From positions 1 to 64,000 of the forward strand of contig CAKQGQ010000009.1 in the NCBI GenBank assembly GCA_934233735.1: DNA of 64,000 nucleotides. The letters are read 5' to 3'. The DNA comes from an uncultured Clostridia bacterium. GTDB taxonomy: Bacteria; Bacillota; Clostridia; Peptostreptococcales; Anaerovoracaceae. The notes under the pieces were generated by a model. It made no database searches. It was not told where the DNA came from and was given only the letters and a program-made list of their open reading frames with translations. Shown here piece by piece: positions 17,922 through 26,050 of this stretch. The translations under genes and the position numbers were made by a program. Each line of letters starts with the position of its first letter. Position 1 is the stretch's first letter.

Positions 17922-19410
17922 AAAAGATAATGTTGCGGTGGCTTTGCGAAGCCTGACTGCCGGCGAGACAGTATGCCCAAGCGATAGCGAGCCGATAACT
18001 TTATGCGATGACATTCCGCAAGGGCATAAATTCGCTCTCGCAGCAATCCGTGCCGGTTCCGCAGTCATTAAATACGGTTTTCCAATCGGAAAAGCTAAGT
18101 CAGACATTGCTTCCGGATGTCATGTGCATACTCATAATTTATCATCGGTGCTAAGCCCGGACGGAGAATATCAATATAGGAAGAATGCAGCCGAAAGTCT
18201 GCCTATCGCAGAGGCTGCCGAAAAAATAAAAGTTTTGCCGTCGTCTTTTTCAGGGTATGTACGTTCCAACGGAAGTGTCGGCATCCGTAACGAAATTTGG
18301 ATTATTCCGACCGTCGGCTGCGTGAACGATGTAGCCATGCGGTTAATGACGCTGGCAAAGTCGCAATTTAAAACCGGCGACAGCATTGGGGATATCGTCG
18401 CTTTCCGCCACCCTTACGGATGCTCCCAGCTTGGAGAAGACCAAGAAAATACGCGCAAAATTCTCGCCGACTTGTGTATGCATCCAAATGCGGGCGGAGT
18501 TTTGCTTCTCGGTTTGGGATGCGAAAACAGCGGTATCGCTGAAATTCAAAATTATCTCAGCCGCGATAAAAACGAAATCCGCTTTTTGGTCTGTCAGGAT
18601 ACCTCAGATGAAATTGAAGATGGATTAAAGCTCATAGCAGAATTAGTTGCGCACGCATCTTCTGTCAAGCGCACGCCTTGCGAACTTTCCCGGTTAACGG
18701 TCGGTGTTAAATGCGGGGGTTCCGACGGTTTATCCGGTATTACAGCCAACCCTTTAGTCGGCAAATTTACCGATTTATTGACCGCAGCCGGGGGCTCTGT
18801 TCTGATGTCCGAAGTGCCGGAAATGTTCGGAGCTGAAAATGCATTGCTCAGTCGATGTGCAAGCCGTGAAATTTTCGAGCGCGGCGTGGAGATGATTCAA
18901 AATTTCAAAAATTACTTTGCGTCATACAATCAGCCGGTTTATGAAAACCCTTCTCCGGGTAACAAGGCAGGAGGCATCACTACGCTTGAAGAAAAGTCTC
19001 TGGGCTGTATACAAAAGGCCGGAAGCGCTGAAATTCAAGACATATTAGCATATGCAGAGAGAAAAAAAACGGCAGGTCTATCCCTGCTTTCTGCTCCGGG
19101 CAATGATCTGGTTTCTTCCACCGCACTTGCCGCAGCCGGAGCACAACTGATTTTATTTACAACAGGTCGGGGAACGCCTTTCTCCGCTCCGGTACCGACC
19201 TTAAAAATATCCAGCAACAGCAATCTGTATACAAAAAAGCAAAACTGGATTGATTTCAATGCAGGCTCCTTAACCGAAGGCGGCACGCTCTCCGATATGT
19301 CCGCAGAGCTTTTCCGCTTCGTTCTTGATGCCGCAAGCGGAAATCCATCAAAGTCAGAGCGCAGCGGTTATCGCGATATGGCAATTTTCAAGCAGAATGT
19401 CACACTTTAA
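17896..19410 (+). CDS. uxaA: Altronate dehydratase
   Basis: Dehydrates D-altronate to 2-keto-3-deoxygluconate, which feeds KdgK in the divergent operon. The 504-residue protein is full length: an N-terminal SAF-like domain (about residues 1-95) and a C-terminal UxaA catalytic domain with GYVRSNGSVGIRNE, RHPYGCSQ and KCGGSDGLSGITANP. AGGAGG lies 9 bases before the ATG, within the end of uxaB. The pair ends at a hairpin (19436-19455). Confidence 0.95.
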   Translation: MKAYLKINEKDNVAVALRSLTAGETVCPSDSEPITLCDDIPQGHKFALAAIRAGSAVIKYGFPIGKAKSDIASGCHVHTHNLSSVLSPDGEYQYRKNAAESLPIAEAAEKIKVLPSSFSGYVRSNGSVGIRNEIWIIPTVGCVNDVAMRLMTLAKSQFKTGDSIGDIVAFRHPYGCSQLGEDQENTRKILADLCMHPNAGGVLLLGLGCENSGIAEIQNYLSRDKNEIRFLVCQDTSDEIEDGLKLIAELVAHASSVKRTPCELSRLTVGVKCGGSDGLSGITANPLVGKFTDLLTAAGGSVLMSEVPEMFGAENALLSRCASREIFERGVEMIQNFKNYFASYNQPVYENPSPGNKAGGITTLEEKSLGCIQKAGSAEIQDILAYAERKKTAGLSLLSAPGNDLVSSTALAAAGAQLILFTTGRGTPFSAPVPTLKISSNSNLYTKKQNWIDFNAGSLTEGGTLSDMSAELFRFVLDAASGNPSKSERSGYRDMAIFKQNVTL

Positions 19411-19435
19411 CCGCTTTCCCTCCGCTACGATAAAA

Positions 19436-19455
19436 CGGCCGGCAAATGCCGGCCG
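19436..19455. terminator. Hairpin terminator between uxaA and the convergent lipoprotein gene
   Basis: A 9-bp GC-rich stem (CGGCCGGCA/TGCCGGCCG) with a 2-base loop. On the minus strand it is followed by TTTTATCG, so it best fits the end of the lipoprotein transcript; it may also stop uxaA transcripts. Confidence 0.75.
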
Positions 19456-19518
19456 CTCAAATCGTTTCTGCAGATTATTGTCAAAACCTATTTCGTCTTT
19501 TTGCAAGTTTTTCCTGCC

Positions 19519-20238
19519 TTACGACGTCATAGCTTCGTCCACATCTCCATCTACATGGTTTTCTTGTATCATGCCATCCTCATTGACCGTCAAATCAAAG
19601 GTGACAGAATACATAATGCTGTTACCGTTCGTATATTGCATTTCAATTTCCAAGTCTCCGGGCTCGATTCCCGTAAAATCGTAAATCTGCCACGTGCCGA
19701 CATCTTCATCCGAAAGAGTATCTGTCTGAAAATCGACCCGGCCTTTGCCGCGCTGCACCGGCTTCCATTTATATTCGGGAGCGGAACGATCTGCTAAACG
19801 GACTTTGTAAACAGTGTATGTATTTTCATCATAGAAGGACAGCCATACACCATTATGTCCGAAGCGAATTCTGCCGTTTCCAAGAATTTCATATTCCAGC
19901 TCATCCTCTTCCGTCATATTCCAGCAAGATGGCGGATCAAAATCATCCGCCCCACAGGAAACTTTCACTGTGCCTTTCTCGTTTTCGGTGTTTTCCCGGG
20001 CTTTTTCCAACTTCATCTTTCCTGCAATTCCGGGATTTCCTACCGTGTCATAAAGGCTGAAACTGCCGTCTTCATTTATGTACATGGCATAAAAATCCGT
20101 TGCGGTTTTTCCATCGGAGGCAAGTTCTTCGCATGTCCAGCCCCCAAGTAATTCTTCCGGTAATTTTGCTGAGCTGCATCCCCAAGCAGTGAATGCCAAA
20201 CTCATAATTACGCATAGCACAATTAATTTCTTTCTCAT
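19519..20238 (-). CDS. Putative lipoprotein of unknown function
   Basis: A 239-residue exported protein. From the ATG at 20238 it has a short lipoprotein signal peptide with lipobox FTAWGC. The rest is soluble and acidic, with a lipocalin-like pattern: LLGGWTCEELASDGK and later TVYKVRLADR, then EIEMQYTNGNSIMYSV near the end, as in small lipoproteins that open with a GxW motif. I do not recognise the family. The longer frame to 20340 would run into the hydrolase gene and is not used. It lies 28 bases after that gene, probably in one transcript. Confidence 0.75.
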   Translation of the reverse strand: MRKKLIVLCVIMSLAFTAWGCSSAKLPEELLGGWTCEELASDGKTATDFYAMYINEDGSFSLYDTVGNPGIAGKMKLEKARENTENEKGTVKVSCGADDFDPPSCWNMTEEDELEYEILGNGRIRFGHNGVWLSFYDENTYTVYKVRLADRSAPEYKWKPVQRGKGRVDFQTDTLSDEDVGTWQIYDFTGIEPGDLEIEMQYTNGNSIMYSVTFDLTVNEDGMIQENHVDGDVDEAMTS

Positions 20239-20266
20239 AATCCACTTCTGCCCCATCTTCTGCCTG

Positions 20267-21202
20267 CTACACCATTTCAGCAAGCACATCATCCATGAAC
20301 TCGATAATGCCGTCCGCAACCTCGTCTTTAATCTCTGCATAGTTGTGGATTTCGTGGCGGAATCCCGTGTAAAGCTCCGTTATAACATCGTGTCCGGTCC
20401 GCGCCAGCCAGTTGGAAACCTGGTATACGCCTTCACCGTACATGCCGACAGGATCCTGATCGCCGGCTATATTATAAATAGGAAGGTCTTTTGGAACCTT
20501 TGCTGCCCATTCCACACCTTCCACAGCTGCGAACATGTCAACGAAGTCCTTCATCGCACGGTTTGAGGTCGGCTTGGTGAATGCGTCAAACGGATCCGCT
20601 GCGTGATCCTGCTGAACATACGGGTCATGGCAGATCCACTCATTTCCGAGCTTGATTTCTCCGCAGCGTTCGCACATCCATCCCAGAAGCTCTCCTCCAA
20701 GATCCGGATCGCAGTCATCGCCCTTTCCATCTGCCAGAAGGCGGTCAATCTTTGCGAGGGTTTCATCCGCTACAGGGAACACGCCCGGCGTGCCGCAAAT
20801 CGTAGCCCCCGTCAGCTCATCGCCGTACTTTGCCATGAAATCACGCGCAATCATCGAGCCCATGCTGTGACCGTAAAGAAAATATGGAAGATTCGGGTAG
20901 ATTTCACATGCTATTTCTTTCATGCGGTGCTCGTCCTCCATCATGGTGTGGCAGCCTTTGTCGCCCCAGTTTCCCCAAGTGTCGTTTTCCAGAGCGGTTT
21001 TGCCGTGTCCGACATGGTCGTCAGCCGCAACGATGTAGCCTGCTTCCATAAATCTGACAATCATGTGGAAATATCTGCGGGAGTGTTCGCCGAATCCGTG
21101 AATCAGCTGAACAATTCCCTTCGGCTCGCATGCCGGTACATAAATCCACCCGTAAACGGTATCGCGCTCGTTAAAAGATTCAAATTTCACTTCATGTAAC
21201 AT
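20267..21202 (-). CDS. Alpha/beta hydrolase, lysophospholipase/monoacylglycerol lipase type
   Basis: A 311-residue cytosolic serine hydrolase of the Hydrolase_4 (lysophospholipase-like) family. It has an oxyanion-side VQLIHGFGEHSRRY motif, the nucleophile elbow YGHSMGSM, the acid residue around NIAGDQDPVGMYG and the catalytic histidine in GFRHEIHNY. AAGGAGG precedes the start at 21202; the frame extending to 21229 lacks a site. A promoter is present at 21244-21272. The substrate is probably a mono-acyl lipid, but that is inferred from family only. Confidence 0.9.
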   Translation of the reverse strand: MLHEVKFESFNERDTVYGWIYVPACEPKGIVQLIHGFGEHSRRYFHMIVRFMEAGYIVAADDHVGHGKTALENDTWGNWGDKGCHTMMEDEHRMKEIACEIYPNLPYFLYGHSMGSMIARDFMAKYGDELTGATICGTPGVFPVADETLAKIDRLLADGKGDDCDPDLGGELLGWMCERCGEIKLGNEWICHDPYVQQDHAADPFDAFTKPTSNRAMKDFVDMFAAVEGVEWAAKVPKDLPIYNIAGDQDPVGMYGEGVYQVSNWLARTGHDVITELYTGFRHEIHNYAEIKDEVADGIIEFMDDVLAEMV

Positions 21203-21243
21203 GAGAAACCTCCTTCTTGCCGTCAGCAAATATATTTTCTATA

Positions 21244-21272
21244 ATTTTAGCACGATTTCGATGTGCAGGCAA
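21244..21272 (-). promoter_or_regulatory. Promoter of the hydrolase-lipoprotein pair
   Basis: Minus strand TTGCCT (21267-21272), 17-base spacer, TAAAAT (21244-21249), 42 bases before the hydrolase start. The -35 box is a fair match only. Confidence 0.6.
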
Positions 21273-21302
21273 GGAAAAGCAAAAGTCCGCCAGGAATATG
21301 CG

Positions 21303-23243
21303 TTACCGTCTGCCATTCACCTTATTCAAAAACTTCATTGCCTCATCATACGGCAGCACATGGGAATAGCAGTAACCCTGAATATAATCACAGTCGGTTT
21401 CGAGAATCATTTTTCTCTGTTCTTCCGTTTCCACACCCTCGCATAAAACCTTCGCATCCATATTGTGTGCAAGTGAAATTATACTGTTAAGAAGCTTAAA
21501 TCCTTTTTCGTTAACTCCAGAAACAACAATTTTCCGTTCGACTTTAACAAGATCGATTTCGCTCCCGTATAAATCCGATATGGATGAAAATCCTCCTCCG
21601 ATATCGTCTATTGCAATTTTGAAACCCATTTTTCTGCATCGTTCAATATTATAGGATGCCGTTTCTCCGTCTTCAAACAGAGAATCTTCCGTTATCTCAA
21701 GTACCAACTTGCCGTGATCGAATTCGTATCGATCCGAAATTTCTTTGATTTTGTCCGCGAAACCTTTTTCGGACACTGAAACTCTCGTGAAATTGCAGTT
21801 GAGAAATAGATTCCCACAATCCGTATCCTTCCAGCTTTCAAGCCGAGAACAAACATTTTCAAAAATGTAATAATCGTGATTGGTAATCGCTCCGGTATTT
21901 TTCAGCATCTCGATATATTTTTCCGGCTTCATTAATCCTCTTTGCGGATTATCCCATCTCGAAAGCACTTCCGCACCGCAAATTTTTTCGCCGATTCGAT
22001 CTACGATGAACTGCAGATAGAGCTTAAACTCTTTATTTTCAAACGCTTTTCCCACGCTTTGCTTTAATTCTTCATCCGCAATATTTTTGCCAATAATGCC
22101 TTTTTCGCAAAAAGCATACGGAAGCTTTTGACGCACCGCTTGCAAATATCCCTGTTTTGCGCTCGCAAGCGAAAATTCGGCATTGCAGTCCGGATTTTCG
22201 GCAAGAGAACAAATGCCGGCAGCAAACAGCTGCGCATATTCTTTTTGAAAGCCCGCAAGATACTCATTTACGGAATGCAAGGCTTCTTTCATTCGCCTTT
22301 CCGCATCTTCCTTGCTGCCGCTTTGATAAACGAAGGCAAATGTCCCATCGCCGATGCTCGAAAGATATTCCGTGGAACCGGCAACGGCATTAAGCTGCTG
22401 CCCGGCATATTTCTGGATTTCAAGAATTTCCTCAGCATTCAAGAGATTTTTCTTCTTTGCCTCGGAAAAAGATATATATGCAACGTAATACAAATCCCTG
22501 ATCTGCTCCGGAATAAAACTTTCAAAGCTGTAAAAATAGTATTCGCCGTTTCCCAGACCTGTCAGTTCGTCTGTCATTGCAGTTGCTTTTGTCTTCGCAA
22601 TTTTTTTCTTCTTGAAAAAAAGAATCACAGCAGCAGTTCCTGCCGACGCAAGCACAGCGGCAATCACAATGAAAATCCAGTGTGTGTTACTTTTATCCGG
22701 TTTATGGTTAAGGGAATGAGAAAGTGCCATATTTAACTTTTCGGAATCCGGTATGCTTTTTAATGCGTCGACGATCTCCTTCCGAAGTCCGTCTGATGTA
22801 ATTTGGGTAAAACCGATGTAAATCTCCTGCTCCCGACCGTCTATCGCTGCAGTCAAAACGGGAAGCTGCACCGGAACTGCGTTATCGGAAAAATCTCCTT
22901 TTTTGAATACCGTCACCATATCAACCTGACTGTTTCTTGCAAGTTCAAGCCTGGTATCCTTCTCACCTGCATTCACATATACAAACGACGGCTCCGTATT
23001 CTCCGAGACTTTTGAAAGCAGTTCCGGCATGACACCTTTATAGCATTTTTCTTCCGCATCGTAGTATTCGAGCGGATATAAGTCCGGATTTCCCGCGACA
23101 TAAACAAAATCTGCCGGTCCGCTTTCTTCCGTCGTGGTGATAACTTCCGCGAAGCATACGGAAGCCGAAAGGACAAAAATCCAAAAGGCTGCAATCACAG
23201 ATCTGCATGCCGCAGTCTTTGTGTTCTTACACCTTCTGTTCAT
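21303..23243 (-). CDS. Membrane-bound EAL-domain c-di-GMP phosphodiesterase with binding-protein-like sensor
   Basis: A 646-residue protein. An N-terminal signal peptide (through VCFAE) leads to an extracytoplasmic segment resembling part of a type 3 solute-binding domain (FVYVAGNPDLYPLEYY). A membrane helix follows near residue 205, then a GGDEF domain whose signature is replaced by IGDGTFAF (inactive), then an EAL domain from about residue 424. The EAL signature reads EVL. The remaining catalytic residues appear present: Asn in LFLNCN, Glu in LEITED, the pair in AIDDIGGGFSS, Lys in LVKVERK, Glu in CEGVETEEQ and Gln in YIQGY. It probably hydrolyses c-di-GMP. The start at 23243 has GAGGA upstream and overlaps the DivIVA-like gene by 17 bases. 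It closes the polysaccharide operon that opens with a cyclase. Confidence 0.88.
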   Translation of the reverse strand: MNRRCKNTKTAACRSVIAAFWIFVLSASVCFAEVITTTEESGPADFVYVAGNPDLYPLEYYDAEEKCYKGVMPELLSKVSENTEPSFVYVNAGEKDTRLELARNSQVDMVTVFKKGDFSDNAVPVQLPVLTAAIDGREQEIYIGFTQITSDGLRKEIVDALKSIPDSEKLNMALSHSLNHKPDKSNTHWIFIVIAAVLASAGTAAVILFFKKKKIAKTKATAMTDELTGLGNGEYYFYSFESFIPEQIRDLYYVAYISFSEAKKKNLLNAEEILEIQKYAGQQLNAVAGSTEYLSSIGDGTFAFVYQSGSKEDAERRMKEALHSVNEYLAGFQKEYAQLFAAGICSLAENPDCNAEFSLASAKQGYLQAVRQKLPYAFCEKGIIGKNIADEELKQSVGKAFENKEFKLYLQFIVDRIGEKICGAEVLSRWDNPQRGLMKPEKYIEMLKNTGAITNHDYYIFENVCSRLESWKDTDCGNLFLNCNFTRVSVSEKGFADKIKEISDRYEFDHGKLVLEITEDSLFEDGETASYNIERCRKMGFKIAIDDIGGGFSSISDLYGSEIDLVKVERKIVVSGVNEKGFKLLNSIISLAHNMDAKVLCEGVETEEQRKMILETDCDYIQGYCYSHVLPYDEAMKFLNKVNGRR

Positions 23244-23472
23244 GCTCTTGTTCCTCATCGTTTTGCAACATCCGGGTAACATCATCCCGAATTTTTTCGA
23301 TATATCCCCGATAGCTGTCAAGTCTTGCCTGCAGTTGCGCAGCCTCACTTTCTCTCTTTTCTTTTTCTGCGTCCAGTTTTCTCAAAAACTCCTCGTTAAG
23401 CTGCGCAATATATTCGCATACGTCTTTTTTGTTAAATCCGAACAAAGCCGTTCTTAAATTCTTGAGTTCCAT
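23227..23472 (-). CDS. Small DivIVA/GpsB-like coiled-coil protein
   Basis: An 81-residue acidic, almost wholly helical protein. Its N-terminal segment (LRTALFGFNKKDVCEYIAQL) resembles the membrane-curvature-binding domain of DivIVA/GpsB proteins, and the rest is a coiled coil rich in Glu, Lys and Arg. The start at 23472 has AAAGGAGG in front. It lies between the GT2 synthase and the phosphodiesterase, so it may localise or organise the synthase at the membrane; that role is inferred. It is too short for a full DivIVA. Confidence 0.75.
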   Translation of the reverse strand: MELKNLRTALFGFNKKDVCEYIAQLNEEFLRKLDAEKEKRESEAAQLQARLDSYRGYIEKIRDDVTRMLQNDEEQEHEQKV

Positions 23473-23516
23473 CGTTTTACCTCCTTTCAATTTCAGCTGA
23501 ACCTTCGCTTGAAGTT

Positions 23517-24920
23517 TTACTTGAAGTTTATTTTTTTTCGTTCAATGCGTCCCCATTGGAATTTTTTCTCTTTATACCCGACAAATGCCGTTGCCCTTAC
23601 CCAGGCAAGAATAAATCTTAAAAATGTTATTTCGAACAGACACAGCGCCGCCGCTTTCATTGCATCTGTAAAGGACACTTCCATGTCTGCCGTATACATT
23701 CTCGCAAAAAACGCGCTGAGCGACAAAACACCGCCGAACATCGCATAGATCAGGAAAAACAACAACATAAACGGTACATTGATCAAGTCAATGCAAAACG
23801 CGAGAAACATGGTAAGCACACCGAAAATCTCTATGTACGGCGAAAGCAGTTCATAAAATAAAAAATAGGTGTATGACAGCAAGCTGACCAATCCGAATTT
23901 CGGATTAAAAAGAATTTTTCTGTGATTAAACATACTTTGAAAGAGTCCCAGATGCCATCTTTTTCTCTGTTTTATCAAATCCCTGAGCTTTTCCGGTGCC
24001 TGCGTCCAGCAGATTGCATCCGTAGCGTATTTGATGCTGTACTCCATATTGTTTAGCGTGCAGTATTCGTGAAGTTTGACCACCAACTCCATATCTTCAC
24101 CCATCGTTTTGTTGTTATATCCGCCGGCGGCAATCACAACATCCTTTTTAAAGAGTCCGAACGCCCCGGATATAATAAGAGAGCCGTTATATTTGTCAAA
24201 CAAAATCCTTGCCGCCAAAAAGGAACGAGCATATTCAAGCTCCTGCATACAAGCAAGGGTATTCTTCGGCAGTCCGTACTTCACTACGTGCCCTTTTGAC
24301 AGCTCAACTCCGTTTGCTATACGCACCAATCCGCCCACCGCAACAACATTTCGGTTTTCCAGGATCGGCTGCGATATTTTCTTCAATGAATCATACTGCA
24401 GAACCGAATCGGCGTCCATGCAGATAAAATACGGGAAGTTTGATGCATTGATTCCCATATTAAGAGCATCCGCCTTGCCGCCGTTTTTCTTTCGTATTAC
24501 AGTCAGCGGTACTTTCGTATCTCGCGTTTCATATATAAATTCCTCAATCTGACACGGAATCTGCCTCCGTATCGGTCGATGCACGGAGTGCATCTGAAAT
24601 GTGCTTATGAGTGTTTGCGATGTGCGATCATTTGAACCGTCATCCACCACGATAATTTCATACGCCTTGTATTTCAGGCTCAAAAGAGAACGCACCGTTT
24701 CAACAACGGTAACTTCCTCATTGTATGCCGGAACAAGGATCGAAACCGGTATGTTATAGTCACCGGGCAGATAATTTTTAAGTCTTTTCTGACGATGCTG
24801 CCGATATAGCTGAATCGAGCCTGTAACAACCGACAAAAACAAAAATGTCGAGTAGCCTGTCAGGTAAACGATAAAAAACACGCCAACGATTTTCAGAAAT
24901 AAATCCATTGCATCCAGCAT
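23517..24920 (-). CDS. Processive family 2 glycosyltransferase (polysaccharide synthase)
   Basis: A 467-residue inner-membrane synthase. One N-terminal helix is followed by a GT-A catalytic domain (about residues 55-330) with PVSILVPAYNEE, VVDDGSNDRT, the metal-binding CMDADSVL, the acceptor-site GEDMELVVKLHEY and the QRKRW motif of processive enzymes. Three or four C-terminal membrane helices follow. It resembles poly-beta-1,6-GlcNAc and cellulose synthases, but the sugar cannot be predicted. There is no PilZ domain. GGAGG precedes the start. It lies directly after the HEAT-like gene in the c-di-GMP-bracketed operon and probably makes the exported polymer. Confidence 0.92.
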   Translation of the reverse strand: MLDAMDLFLKIVGVFFIVYLTGYSTFLFLSVVTGSIQLYRQHRQKRLKNYLPGDYNIPVSILVPAYNEEVTVVETVRSLLSLKYKAYEIIVVDDGSNDRTSQTLISTFQMHSVHRPIRRQIPCQIEEFIYETRDTKVPLTVIRKKNGGKADALNMGINASNFPYFICMDADSVLQYDSLKKISQPILENRNVVAVGGLVRIANGVELSKGHVVKYGLPKNTLACMQELEYARSFLAARILFDKYNGSLIISGAFGLFKKDVVIAAGGYNNKTMGEDMELVVKLHEYCTLNNMEYSIKYATDAICWTQAPEKLRDLIKQRKRWHLGLFQSMFNHRKILFNPKFGLVSLLSYTYFLFYELLSPYIEIFGVLTMFLAFCIDLINVPFMLLFFLIYAMFGGVLSLSAFFARMYTADMEVSFTDAMKAAALCLFEITFLRFILAWVRATAFVGYKEKKFQWGRIERKKINFK

Positions 24921-24926
24921 ATTGTA

Positions 24927-26027
24927 TCAACCTCCGTTTTCGGTGATGTTCTTAATGTCGAAGCGGTATCGCAGAATCTCCATTGCGTATCTGTCTTTTC
25001 CCTCCATAACATCGATTAAGTCAAGATATGTAAGCCCCAGTCTTTCGAGACTCTGTGAAGAATTAAAACGTATATACCAGTTTTTGCTGTATAAATTGCG
25101 TTTTAAAAGTGCGACCGTATCGCATCCCGGATAAATCGCAAGGGCAGAGGAGGCAATCGCGGAGTATTCCCATTTCATATCGCTGCTTTTATCCGCAAGA
25201 TGCATGAGATACTCATATGCCGCATCGTACCGGTATTTGCCGAGATAGCGAATGCAGGCGTATCGAACCTCATCATTCGTATTTTCATTCTTTAATTGTT
25301 CAAAAGCAAACTTTGCATAAGCTCCGGAATCGAATCTGAGAAAATTAAGCAGCGCAACCTGCATCTCGACGGTAAAGCAGCGGAAGCTTTCTATCATCTT
25401 TTTACAAAGCTCCTCATGATCGCCCGCAAAGCTGAGCAGACCGTCGGCCAATAGCTTTTCGTGAAAGAACAGCTCACTTGCGTCAATCTTTTTGAGAGCC
25501 TTTATGATGCATTCCGAATCGCCCGTCGTATAAAGTGCCTGCATTGCATTTTCACGGCAATAAATGCTCGGTTCGTCCAAAAGTTCAAGCATCGAGGAAA
25601 TCACTGTTTCAAGCGGTCTGTTTTCAATCAGATGATATTTTTTAATGATATAAGGAAAATAGGCCGCTTCGATTCGGTCTTTTTTTCCGTATTTTATCGT
25701 CAAATATATTATCACACCGCCGAGCTGTGAAAGATATTCCAGAACCTGGGCTTTGTTTTCACGGTAAAGCTTTTCGAGAATTTGGTCAAAAGCAATCATA
25801 TTGCCGATTCTTCCAAGCTTTTTAACAAGGTATTTTTTGTGAGCTTCATCGATTCTTTCTCCGCTCTTTATCTTGTCTGTCTGCCTCATAATTTCAGAAC
25901 GGAAGTGACGGCTTACCCGCTCCGTTCTCGCATCCTTTTTCTTAAGGATAATGGCGGTTACGATATTGAACACAATCATGGAACTGCAAATAAACAAATA
26001 CACATAAAGCAAAGTCTCGATATTCAT
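24927..26027 (-). CDS. Membrane-anchored HEAT-repeat-like protein
   Basis: A 366-residue protein with one N-terminal membrane helix (about residues 5-28), a basic linker and a long alpha-helical region with recurrent two-helix units (for example SIYCRENAMQALYTTG, EVRYACIRYLGKYRYD, NWYIRFNSSQSLERLG), as in HEAT/Armadillo repeat scaffolds. GGAGG precedes the start. It precedes the GT2 synthase by only 6 bases and probably binds or regulates it at the inner face of the membrane; this is inferred from order and topology. Confidence 0.78.
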   Translation of the reverse strand: MNIETLLYVYLFICSSMIVFNIVTAIILKKKDARTERVSRHFRSEIMRQTDKIKSGERIDEAHKKYLVKKLGRIGNMIAFDQILEKLYRENKAQVLEYLSQLGGVIIYLTIKYGKKDRIEAAYFPYIIKKYHLIENRPLETVISSMLELLDEPSIYCRENAMQALYTTGDSECIIKALKKIDASELFFHEKLLADGLLSFAGDHEELCKKMIESFRCFTVEMQVALLNFLRFDSGAYAKFAFEQLKNENTNDEVRYACIRYLGKYRYDAAYEYLMHLADKSSDMKWEYSAIASSALAIYPGCDTVALLKRNLYSKNWYIRFNSSQSLERLGLTYLDLIDVMEGKDRYAMEILRYRFDIKNITENGG

Positions 26028-26050
26028 GTTTCAAAACCTCCTTCCGGTAT

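Noticed and set aside
19519..20340. Upstream extension of the lipoprotein
   Set aside because: The extra 34 residues overlap the hydrolase gene's 3' end and mask the lipoprotein signal that starts at 20238.
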